14,570 bases of DNA from Spirochaetia bacterium (GCA_031270615.1 JAISXE010000135.1:1-14570), one strand, 5' to 3'; numbered from the stretch's first letter, positions 7,543-13,166 are shown. Numbers and translations are program-made. Notes: generated from the letters alone by a model not told the origin.

Positions 7543-8919
7543 TTACCTTTCATACGAAGAACTGATGTCAAGCTCGTTGCGGTATTTTGCCACAGTCCTC
7601 CGCGCCAGGGAAATTCCCCGCCCGGACAACAGTTCCGAGATTTTTTGATCAGACAGCCCCTGCCCTCCTTCTTTTTCAATGATCTCTTTAATAATCTGCT
7701 TGACTCCTTTTTTCGAGAAACGCGATCCCGAGGAACCCGTCCCCGAAATGGAATTGGAAAAAAAATACTTCAGCTCAAATATACCCCATTCCGTCTGGAT
7801 ATACTTGGCCGTCGTGGTGCGGGACACGGTAGCCTCGTGCACGCCGATTTCGGCGGCTATGTCCTTCAAAGTAAGGGGCTTGATGGACTTGGGCCCGCGG
7901 ATAAAGAACTCGCGCTGGAACTCGACAATCGCCCGCGCGACTTTCAGAAGGGTCTGGTTGCGCTGCTGTATGCTGTTGATGAACAGGCGGGCCTCGCGTA
8001 TGTTCGCGCTGACGAACTGCTTTACCTCCCGTGTTTCCTTTGTCGCGCGGGAATCCTGGATACCCGCAAAAAAAGGATTTACCCCCAGCACGGGAATCTC
8101 CTCGTCATTCAGGATAATCACGAACTGCCCGTCTTTCAGTTTCAGCATAAGATCGGGGATGACATAGCGCGGGGTTTCCCCTGAATACAGCCTGCCCGGG
8201 AAGGGCGTGAGGGTTTTGATGAACCGCAGGGCCTCTTCGACATCCTCCTCTTCGATTTTCAGGATCTTCGCGATATCCTTGTGCCTGCCCCGCTCGAGGG
8301 CCTCAAAATGATCCTGGAGGATGGCGGTTGCGTATTCCGGCGCGTCCGGCCGGGAGGCGGCCTGAACCAGGAGGGATTCCCGGTAATCCGAAGTGCAAAC
8401 CCCAACGGGATCAAGTTTCTGCACAAGCCGCAGGGCTTCCCCAAGGAAGCGCTTTTTCCCTTCGGGGACAAGCACCTCCGGCTTTTCCCGGTGAAAGCCG
8501 TTTTCATCAAGGTTCCGGATAAGCAGCTCGCATACCTCTATAAGCTCTTTCCGTACCGGCTGGAGCCGCACCTGCCACAGGAGGTGGTCCTGGAGGGATT
8601 CGGGCCGCGACAGGGCGCCTTCCATGAAGCGCCGTTTGGCGTCCCCGCCTTCCTCGTCATAGCCGGCGCCCCGCGTGAAACCGGGGTCGGAGGAGTCCGC
8701 GAAATACTCATCCTCCTCGGAATTCCGCTTCTGCCCCTCCTCCAGGGAAAGGCTCTGCGGCTCCTCAAGCAGTTCAAGCGCGGGGTTTTTTTCCAGCTCT
8801 TCCTGAATCCTGATCCGCAGATCCTGCAAGGGGAGCGCCATGATCTGGATGCTCTGCAAAAGCTGGGAGTTCATGCGTAACCGCTGTTCCTGCACCAGGA
8901 CAGGTTTTTGAAACTGCAC
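7543..8919 (-). CDS. rpoN: RNA polymerase sigma-54 factor
   Basis: 458 residues starting at GTG (8919) with GGAAGGA 8 bases upstream. Region I (about 1-50) shows the Gln/Leu-rich activator-interacting segment LQSIQIMALPLQDL; region II is acidic (about 55-85, EEDEYFADSS); region III contains the core-binding domain and the helix-turn-helix LTLKDIAAEIGVHEATVSRT; the RpoN box ARRTVAKYR begins at residue 439. It directs transcription from -24/-12 promoters and needs an activator such as the NtrC-like protein of this operon. It is the first gene of the ten-gene minus-strand unit, and the operon promoter should lie within the repeat-rich 8920-9000 region. Confidence 0.97.
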   Translation of the reverse strand: MQFQKPVLVQEQRLRMNSQLLQSIQIMALPLQDLRIRIQEELEKNPALELLEEPQSLSLEEGQKRNSEEDEYFADSSDPGFTRGAGYDEEGGDAKRRFMEGALSRPESLQDHLLWQVRLQPVRKELIEVCELLIRNLDENGFHREKPEVLVPEGKKRFLGEALRLVQKLDPVGVCTSDYRESLLVQAASRPDAPEYATAILQDHFEALERGRHKDIAKILKIEEEDVEEALRFIKTLTPFPGRLYSGETPRYVIPDLMLKLKDGQFVIILNDEEIPVLGVNPFFAGIQDSRATKETREVKQFVSANIREARLFINSIQQRNQTLLKVARAIVEFQREFFIRGPKSIKPLTLKDIAAEIGVHEATVSRTTTAKYIQTEWGIFELKYFFSNSISGTGSSGSRFSKKGVKQIIKEIIEKEGGQGLSDQKISELLSGRGISLARRTVAKYRNELDISSSYER

Positions 8920-8970
8920 CTTGATATCCTTCCGTGATTAATTGTGGCAGAGGGGCAAAGATTTGACACC

Positions 8971-8982
8971 GAGCCGCGGCTC
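8971..8982. repeat. Perfect 12-base palindrome upstream of rpoN
   Basis: GAGCCGCGGCTC is self-complementary without spacer and lies 51 bases upstream of the rpoN GTG. It could be an operator-type site for the operon or simply the first of the palindromes that fill the island. No regulator can be assigned. Confidence 0.4.
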
Positions 8983-8997
8983 AGAACCAACAAACGC

Positions 8998-9020
8998 GGG
9001 AACCGCCAAAGGCGGTTCCC
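8998..9020. repeat. Palindromic hairpin, copy 1 of 2
   Basis: Ten-base perfect arms (GGGAACCGCC and its complement) around an AAA loop. An identical 23-base copy occurs at 9312-9334. No T-run follows on either strand, so it is not a typical terminator. Confidence 0.85.
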
Positions 9021-9052
9021 GCCCGCACACAGGCGGACGCGATTTTGCGCCG

Positions 9053-9100
9053 GGCTGGTCACGATTTTGCAAGGCAAAATCGTTGCTCGCCCATGCATCC
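9053..9100 (+). repeat. Structured dispersed repeat, full copy A
   Basis: Constant left flank GGCTGGTC (9053-9060), stem ACGATTTTGC (9061-9070), loop AAG, complementary stem GCAAAATCGT (9074-9083), constant right flank TGCTCGCCCATGC (9084-9096) followed by ATCC. Other family members in the window are 9512-9553, 9592-9613 and 9709-9731 and, in the opposite orientation, the array at 12531-12733. Confidence 0.85.
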
Positions 9101-9129
9101 CGAGCAAAATCGCGGGCTCCGCCACCACG

Positions 9130-9148
9130 GCATTTGCGAAGCAAATGC
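9130..9148. repeat. Hairpin with GAA loop
   Basis: Arms GCATTTGC (9130-9137) and GCAAATGC (9141-9148) around GAA. The apex reads GCGAAGC, a sequence known to give exceptionally stable single-stranded DNA mini-hairpins. Confidence 0.75.
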
Positions 9149-9215
9149 GCGTCTTTACCACCGCCGGCCGCGGCCACCGCGATTGCAAGAGCCATTTACG
9201 CGTGCCGGATGGGGT

Positions 9216-9309
9216 CAAAATGTTGCGCCCTTGCCGCCAAAAGACGCTTGCAAACCAAACGCCTCCCGCAACGCGGAACATGCTTGCAGCCCCAGAGCGC
9301 AACATTTTG
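9216..9309. repeat. 94-base segment bounded by 13-base inverted repeats
   Basis: CAAAATGTTGCGC (9216-9228) and its exact complement (9297-9309) bound a 68-base interior that contains a repeated GCTTGCA (9246 and 9282). Both sides are flanked by GGGG. The layout resembles a very small terminal-inverted-repeat element, but no transposase is nearby and no second copy occurs in the window. Confidence 0.55.
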
Positions 9310-9311
9310 GG

Positions 9312-9334
9312 GGGAACCGCCAAAGGCGGTTCCC
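9312..9334. repeat. Palindromic hairpin, copy 2 of 2
   Basis: An exact copy of the hairpin at 8998-9020, with one extra G-C pair outside (9311/9335), giving an 11-base stem around AAA. Confidence 0.85.
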
Positions 9335-9368
9335 CTGCGGGCAACCATGCGCCAGACGCCGCTATACG

Positions 9369-9385
9369 GCACGCGAAAGCGTGTT
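9369..9385. repeat. 17-base repeat with GAAA-loop hairpin, copy 1
   Basis: CACGC (9370-9374), loop GAAA, GCGTG (9379-9383). The 17-mer recurs exactly at 9624-9640. In RNA, GAAA would be a stable GNRA tetraloop. Confidence 0.75.
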
Positions 9386-9449
9386 CATCTTGCAGGCCGC
9401 ATGGCGAGAGCCCATACAAAGGCACTGTGGAAAACACAGGCAACAGGGC

Positions 9450-9470
9450 GATTGCAGCGGAAATCCCGCA
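9450..9470 (+). repeat. 21-base direct repeat, copy 1
   Basis: Exact match to 9560-9580. A diverged relative sharing AGCGGAAA and a trailing CCCG occurs at 9490-9512 and 9745-9767, giving four members of one short family. Confidence 0.8.
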
Positions 9471-9489
9471 AGCCTGCCGCAGGCAGGCT
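9471..9489. repeat. Hairpin with GCA loop
   Basis: Eight-base arms AGCCTGCC (9471-9478) and GGCAGGCT (9482-9489) around GCA, another 3-base-loop palindrome, placed between two copies of the AGCGGAAA repeat. Confidence 0.75.
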
Positions 9490-9512
9490 GAGGAATTGGA
9501 GCGGAAAGCCCG
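9490..9512 (+). repeat. 23-base direct repeat, copy 1
   Basis: Begins GAGGAATTGGAGCGG and is identical to 9745-9767. It abuts the structured repeat copy B. Related to the 21-mers at 9450 and 9560. Confidence 0.8.
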
Positions 9513-9553
9513 GCTGGTCACGATTTGCTTCGCAAATCGTTGCTCGCCCATGC
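9512..9553 (+). repeat. Structured dispersed repeat, full copy B
   Basis: GGCTGGTC (9512-9519), stem ACGATTTGC (9520-9528), loop TTC, stem GCAAATCGT (9532-9540), TGCTCGCCCATGC (9541-9553). The stem is one pair shorter than in copy A, with the missing T and A removed from opposite arms so that pairing stays perfect. Confidence 0.85.
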
Positions 9554-9559
9554 GCCAGG

Positions 9560-9580
9560 GATTGCAGCGGAAATCCCGCA
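9560..9580 (+). repeat. 21-base direct repeat, copy 2
   Basis: Exact match to 9450-9470, 110 bases away. GGGATT (9558-9563) and AATCCC (9572-9577) can also pair over it. Confidence 0.8.
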
Positions 9581-9591
9581 GGGCTTGCGAA

Positions 9592-9613
9592 GGCTGGTCG
9601 CAATTTTGCATGC
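9592..9613 (+). repeat. Structured dispersed repeat, internally deleted copy C
   Basis: GGCTGGTC (9592-9599) followed by the single stem arm GCAATTTTGC (9600-9609) and then ATGCC. The loop, second arm and most of the right flank are missing. The arm matches the 51-base array version rather than copy A. Confidence 0.65.
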
Positions 9614-9623
9614 CCCGGCAACC

Positions 9624-9640
9624 GCACGCGAAAGCGTGTT
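9624..9640. repeat. 17-base repeat with GAAA-loop hairpin, copy 2
   Basis: Exact copy of 9369-9385: CACGC (9625-9629), GAAA, GCGTG (9634-9638). Confidence 0.75.
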
Positions 9641-9708
9641 TGTAATAACAATGCTTCCGGGCAAGAGGCCCTAAAAAGCCTTTGGCGTATACACAGGTTA
9701 ATGGCCGA

Positions 9709-9731
9709 GCAAAATTGCTGCTCGCCCATGC
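9709..9731 (+). repeat. Structured dispersed repeat, 5'-truncated copy D
   Basis: Only the right arm GCAAAATTGC (9709-9718) and the constant flank TGCTCGCCCATGC (9719-9731). Positions 9710-9731 match 22 bases of the 51-base array unit exactly, in reverse complement, about 2.8 kb away. Confidence 0.75.
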
Positions 9732-9744
9732 ACCTGGCAAGCAC

Positions 9745-9767
9745 GAGGAATTGGAGCGGAAAGCCCG
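9745..9767 (+). repeat. 23-base direct repeat, copy 2
   Basis: Identical to 9490-9512, 255 bases away; again placed beside a structured-repeat copy. Confidence 0.8.
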
Positions 9768-9768
9768 T

Positions 9769-9792
9769 TTTTTGGCGCGGGAGCGCCAAAAA
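9769..9792. repeat. Hairpin with T-rich left and A-rich right arm
   Basis: TTTTTGGCGC (9769-9778), loop GGGA, GCGCCAAAAA (9783-9792), a perfect 10-base stem. The T and A tracts are on the wrong sides for a standard terminator in either direction. A further GGCGCC palindrome follows at 9793-9798. Confidence 0.7.
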
Positions 9793-9878
9793 GGCGCCAA
9801 AATTCCGAATCGGAGTGAAATTATAAATGGGTTTTGGGAAAGGCTCTTGTGATTTTCGTTTTGAAATCGGAATTGCTG

Positions 9879-9887
9879 CCCCCCCCC
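9879..9887. repeat. Nine-C homopolymer in the leader of the SpeE-like gene
   Basis: An uninterrupted run of nine C, 46 bases upstream of the ATG at 9934. It is the longest homopolymer I found in the window and lies where length changes could alter promoter spacing or leader structure. Confidence 0.6.
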
Positions 9888-9933
9888 GCGCTCCCTTGAG
9901 AATTCCCGCGCGATTTGTTACTCTTTCCCGTAT

Positions 9934-12459
9934 ATGAATAAAAATTCCAAACTTATCGCGCTTTTCTTTATTTCCGTCGCGGGAATCTCGTATGAGTTGT
10001 ATGTGATACGGATTTTTTCCGTGGGCAGTTGGTCGAATTTCGGGTCGCTGGTTATTTCCACGGCCCTGCTTGGCATAGGCCTGTCGGGAATAATCCTTAC
10101 CTTCCTTTCGGAGTGGGTGGAACGCCAGTCGGAAGCCATTCTGTCCGTCTGCGCCATCAGCCTGCCGCTTCTCATGTCCCTGTCCGTGATCATCGCGCAG
10201 CTTGTGCCGTTCAATCCAGTCTTCCTGGCTTCGGATTCGCGGCAGCTCTGGTTTATCGGCGCGTACTACATTATCTACGGCCTGCCGTTTTTTGTAATCG
10301 CCACCTTTACCGGCGTGGCTTTTATTTCCCTGCGCGGCCAGATACAGAAAGTGTACTTCTGGAACATGATCGGCTCCGGCGTGGGCGGGTTTTTCATTAT
10401 CGTTTTCATGTTTTTCCTGCCCCCCCAGTACCTTATCCTGCCGATCCTGGGCCTGGCCATCATTGCCGCGCTTTTTACCTGCGTCATTTCGGACGATCTG
10501 ACCTACAGTTTCCAGTTCACGGCGGCCCAGCTTTTGCCCCTTGTCGCCTCGGCGCTGTGTTCGGTATGTTTCGCCTTTTTCTGGGGGGATATCCGCGTGT
10601 CCGACTATAAGGCGATCAGCTATGTGCGCAAGTATCCGGACTCGAAACTGGTCCACCATTCCTACGGCCCGGGCGGGGAGTTCCATGTCTACGCCTCGCA
10701 GTATTTCCATTTCGCGCCGGGCCTTTCGGACAACGCGGCGCTGAAGGTCCCGAACATTTCCAGCCAGCTTTACTGGGGGCTTTTCATCGACGGATCCGGC
10801 CCCATCGGCATCATGGGGACGCTCCGGGACGACGAGCGGGCCTACATGGATTACCTGCCGATGGCAGCGCCCTATACGATTATTTCCAAGCCCGACGTGC
10901 TCCTGGTCAACCTGAGCGGCGGCATCAACGCCCAGGTTGCCCGCTACAAGGGCGCGAATTCAATCGACATCGTGGAGCCGTCTTCCGAGATGATCGACCT
11001 GCTCCGCAACGACGGGAACATCACCCGCTTTACCAATGGCCTTTTTAAGTCGGACAAACTGAACGTGATCCAGGGCGAGCCGAGGGCCTACTGCCTCGAC
11101 CATGAAAATTCCTACGACCTGATTGAAATCAGCCTGGTCGACTCCATCGGGCTTTCCGACTCCGGCGGATACCCCGTGCATGAGGACTACAAATACACAA
11201 TAGAAGCCTTCAAGGAATACTTTGCCAGCCTGAAACCAGGCGGCATCCTCTCGCTGACAGTGTGGGACCGCCTGAACCCGCCCCGCAACGTGCTCAAGCT
11301 GCTCAATACCGTTATCCTCGCCATGAAGGAAGCCGGAATGCGGGATCCGGAGCGCAGCCTCTACGCCTTCGGCCTCTTCATGTCCACCACGACGATCCTC
11401 GTCAAAAAAACCCCCTTCACCGAAGGGGACCTGTATGACCTAAACAATTTCGTGAAAACCCGCTCCTTCGAGCCGCTCTATGTGGCCGGCGGGAACCTTC
11501 CCAAACGGGAAATCGGCATCCTCCTTGGCGTGTACGAGGACCACTTCGGCAGGCAGAACGGCACAAGCGTGGAAAGCTTTACCAACGCCGACATGTACCG
11601 CACCTCCATACCCGAGTTCTTCGCGGGCAACGCGCGGGCCATAGAGGAGAAGTATGTTTTTGACATAAGGCCGATGAAGGATTCGCGGCCCTACTATTCG
11701 GGTTTTCTCAAACTCGACAGGCTCACCATGTACCTGGACCAAATGGAAGACGTGTCCGAGGAATGGGGCTACCTCCTCCTCCTTGGAATGCTGGTGCAGG
11801 CCTGCATCTTCGGGCTTATCGTCATCCTCCTGCCCGTGCTCGTCCGCTGGAAGGAAATCTCCCAAAACCGAAGGGGCACCGTCGGCGTCATCTTCTACTA
11901 CGCGGGCCTGGGCCTGGGCTACATGTTAATCGAAATTTACCTAATCCAGCGCCTGTCGGTTTTCCTCTCCAACCCGACCTACTCCACAAGCATCGTCATC
12001 ACCGTCATGCTGATCTTCTCGGCGCTAGGCAACCTGGGATCGAGCTGCTTCAAGGAATACCGCAGGTGGATAATCCCCGCGGCGGCGGCGCTTGTCGTGG
12101 CGGGGCTGTTCTTCTATATCTTTGGGCTGGACAGCGTCCTCTCGCCCTACCACTCCTCGACCATCCCGGTGCGCATCCTTGTCTCGGCCCTTATCATCGC
12201 CCCCGTGGCCTTTTTCATGGGCATACCCTACCCAAACGGCCTGGACGCCTTGCAGGAATCCAAACCCCACCTCATGCCCTGGGCCTGGGGCATGAACGGG
12301 GGCCTCTCCGTCGCGGGCAGCGCCCTGGCGCGCATACTGTCCGTGTCCAGCGGTTTTCCCGTGCTTCTGGGCGTGGGAATCGCCGTGTACCTGCTCGTGG
12401 GTCTCCTGTTCCCGGTCAACGAGGAAGACGGCTTCGGCCTTTTCCGGAGAATACGGTGA
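9934..12459 (+). CDS. Membrane protein with SpeE-like (spermidine synthase fold) domain
   Basis: 841 residues. An N-terminal block of membrane helices (about 6-215) begins with AGISYELYVIRIFSVGSWSN, the pattern of fused MFS/spermidine-synthase-like proteins. A soluble domain (about 218-605) has a Rossmann-like segment: DVLLVNLSGG (321-330), SIDIVEPS (343-350, acidic Glu348 at the expected ribose-binding place) and YDLIEIS (394-400). C-terminal helices (about 612-635, 651-672, 683-702, 712-732, 746-763, 800-827) include GLGLGYMLIEIYLIQRLSVF and MPWAWGMNGGLSVAGS, typical of this family. The usual GGGDG-like glycine motif is weakened to LSGGINAQ, so substrate and activity are uncertain. No clear Shine-Dalgarno sequence precedes the ATG and no alternative start is better. 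Confidence 0.8.
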   Translation: MNKNSKLIALFFISVAGISYELYVIRIFSVGSWSNFGSLVISTALLGIGLSGIILTFLSEWVERQSEAILSVCAISLPLLMSLSVIIAQLVPFNPVFLASDSRQLWFIGAYYIIYGLPFFVIATFTGVAFISLRGQIQKVYFWNMIGSGVGGFFIIVFMFFLPPQYLILPILGLAIIAALFTCVISDDLTYSFQFTAAQLLPLVASALCSVCFAFFWGDIRVSDYKAISYVRKYPDSKLVHHSYGPGGEFHVYASQYFHFAPGLSDNAALKVPNISSQLYWGLFIDGSGPIGIMGTLRDDERAYMDYLPMAAPYTIISKPDVLLVNLSGGINAQVARYKGANSIDIVEPSSEMIDLLRNDGNITRFTNGLFKSDKLNVIQGEPRAYCLDHENSYDLIEISLVDSIGLSDSGGYPVHEDYKYTIEAFKEYFASLKPGGILSLTVWDRLNPPRNVLKLLNTVILAMKEAGMRDPERSLYAFGLFMSTTTILVKKTPFTEGDLYDLNNFVKTRSFEPLYVAGGNLPKREIGILLGVYEDHFGRQNGTSVESFTNADMYRTSIPEFFAGNARAIEEKYVFDIRPMKDSRPYYSGFLKLDRLTMYLDQMEDVSEEWGYLLLLGMLVQACIFGLIVILLPVLVRWKEISQNRRGTVGVIFYYAGLGLGYMLIEIYLIQRLSVFLSNPTYSTSIVITVMLIFSALGNLGSSCFKEYRRWIIPAAAALVVAGLFFYIFGLDSVLSPYHSSTIPVRILVSALIIAPVAFFMGIPYPNGLDALQESKPHLMPWAWGMNGGLSVAGSALARILSVSSGFPVLLGVGIAVYLLVGLLFPVNEEDGFGLFRRIR

Positions 12460-12785
12460 CGCCTTTGGTCCCAGGGGGGGAAGTCTCCCCCTCGCTCCAG
12501 CCCCGGCCAAAAAACGCGGGCGGGCTGCCCGGATGCATGGGCGAGCAGCAATTTTGGCCCTGCAAAATTGCGACCAGCCCCGGATGCATGGGCGAGCAGC
12601 AATTTTGGCCCTGCAAAATTGCGACCAGCCCCGGATGCACGGGCCGGGTCTTCCGCTGCCCCCTCTACGGGGGCGCTGCCCCGGATGCACGGGCTGGCAG
12701 CGGTTTTGTGAAAGCAGAATCGCGGCCAGCCCCCGTAACGCCCCCGTTCCTCCAACCGGCCCGCCGCCGCCTGCTGTAGCTTTCC
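12460..12785. other. Gene-free 326-base gap dominated by a hairpin array
   Basis: Between the SpeE-like gene and the NusG domain II gene. It starts with a short G/C hairpin (GGGGGA 12476-12481, TCCCCC 12486-12491) without T-run, followed by the roughly 51-base tandem array. No promoter or clear ribosome-binding site for the downstream gene was seen in the last 50 bases. Confidence 0.75.
12531..12733 (-). repeat. Four-unit tandem array of about 51-base hairpin repeats
   Basis: Units start at 12531, 12582, 12633 and 12683 with GGATGCAYGGGC. Units 1 and 2 are identical over 51 bases and carry stem GCAATTTTG (12548-12556), loop GCCCTG and CAAAATTGC (12563-12571). Unit 3 (50 bases) has its interior replaced by another hairpin (GCCCCC, TCTAC, GGGGGC). 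Unit 4 is a 51-base diverged copy with an imperfect stem. Read on the minus strand the units match the dispersed repeat at 9053 and 9512 (GGCTGGTC ... TGCTCGCCCATGCATCC). Units 1 and 2 contain no stop codon in any frame on either strand. Confidence 0.9.
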
Positions 12786-13166
12786 ATGAAAACCCGCCTG
12801 CGCGCCTGGGATGCCTGCGCTCTTGCGTTAGGCGCCGCCCTGAGTTTTTTTTCCTTTCTGTATGCCTACGGCGGGGAACCCGGCGGCGGCCGGCTCTACA
12901 TCCAGGACGGGACGCAGACCCTTGTGTATTCGCTGGACGAGGAACTCGAGGTTTCCGCCTCCGGCCCCCTGGGGGAAACCCGCATCGCGCTGCGCGGCGG
13001 GGAGGCATCGGTACTGGACTCCCCGTGCAGGGACAAGCTCTGCATTTCCATGGGCCATATCGGGAAGCGCGGCGGCTGGATTGCCTGCCTGCCCAACCGC
13101 GTGTTCCTGCGGGTCGAAGGGCAAAAACCCGCCGAGGGGGGGGATGTGGATGCAGCCTCGTATTGA
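12786..13166 (+). CDS. NusG domain II-containing protein
   Basis: 126 residues. An N-terminal signal or membrane anchor (about 10-28, ALALGAALSFFSFLYAY) is followed by a small beta domain with the family signature SPCRDKLCISMG (79-90) and WIACLPNRVFLRV (98-110); cysteines are Cys81, Cys86 and Cys101. The domain is related to the extra domain II of some NusG proteins, but here it is stand-alone and exported, with no link to transcription. In Firmicutes and spirochaetes such genes commonly stand just before a Gx-transporter/heptaprenyl-synthase-I-like gene, as here. The start lacks a clear Shine-Dalgarno sequence. The last codons contain eight G in a row (13136-13143) and overlap the next gene by 17 bases. 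Confidence 0.85.
   Translation: MKTRLRAWDACALALGAALSFFSFLYAYGGEPGGGRLYIQDGTQTLVYSLDEELEVSASGPLGETRIALRGGEASVLDSPCRDKLCISMGHIGKRGGWIACLPNRVFLRVEGQKPAEGGDVDAASY
13136..13143. repeat. Eight-G tract at the NusG-II/Gx gene junction
   Basis: The run lies in the last codons of the NusG domain II gene (Glu-Gly-Gly) and also forms the Shine-Dalgarno region (GAGGGG) of the next gene. Gain or loss of one G would frameshift the first protein's tail and change the spacing to the second start. Confidence 0.6.

Larger units (their letters stand above)
8920..9933. other. Gene-free, palindrome-rich intergenic island
   Basis: About 1 kb between divergent rpoN and the SpeE-like membrane protein gene. It must hold both promoters, but I find only weak candidates (TATAAA at 9822-9827 for the rightward gene, without a convincing -35). 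The sequence is a mosaic of short perfect inverted repeats with mostly 3-base loops and repeated 17-23-mers. Long open frames exist here on both strands, but none encodes a recognisable protein or has a good start signal; their openness comes from stop-poor repeats. Confidence 0.8.

Noticed and set aside
8944..8959. Sigma-54 -24/-12 promoter (TGGCAG then GCAAAG)
   Set aside because: Spacing and the -12 element do not fit GG-N10-GC, and it points away from rpoN.
9769..9792. Bidirectional terminator
   Set aside because: T tract precedes and A tract follows the GC stem on both strands, the reverse of a terminator, and it lies between divergent genes.
8871..9800. 309-residue minus-strand open frame overlapping the rpoN start
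   Set aside because: Runs through palindromic repeats, Arg/Pro/Ala-rich, no recognisable domain, and competes with other open frames on the plus strand; overlaps the well-supported start of rpoN.
8942..9826. 294- and 233-residue plus-strand open frames in the repeat island
   Set aside because: Composed of translated repeats, no credible ribosome-binding site, no protein-like pattern.
9385..10710. 441-residue minus-strand open frame
   Set aside because: Half repeat island, half antisense to the SpeE-like membrane protein; charged, low-complexity translation typical of a shadow frame.
12531..12733. CRISPR array
   Set aside because: Units are directly joined with no variable spacers, contain perfect hairpins and match dispersed repeats elsewhere; no cas genes.
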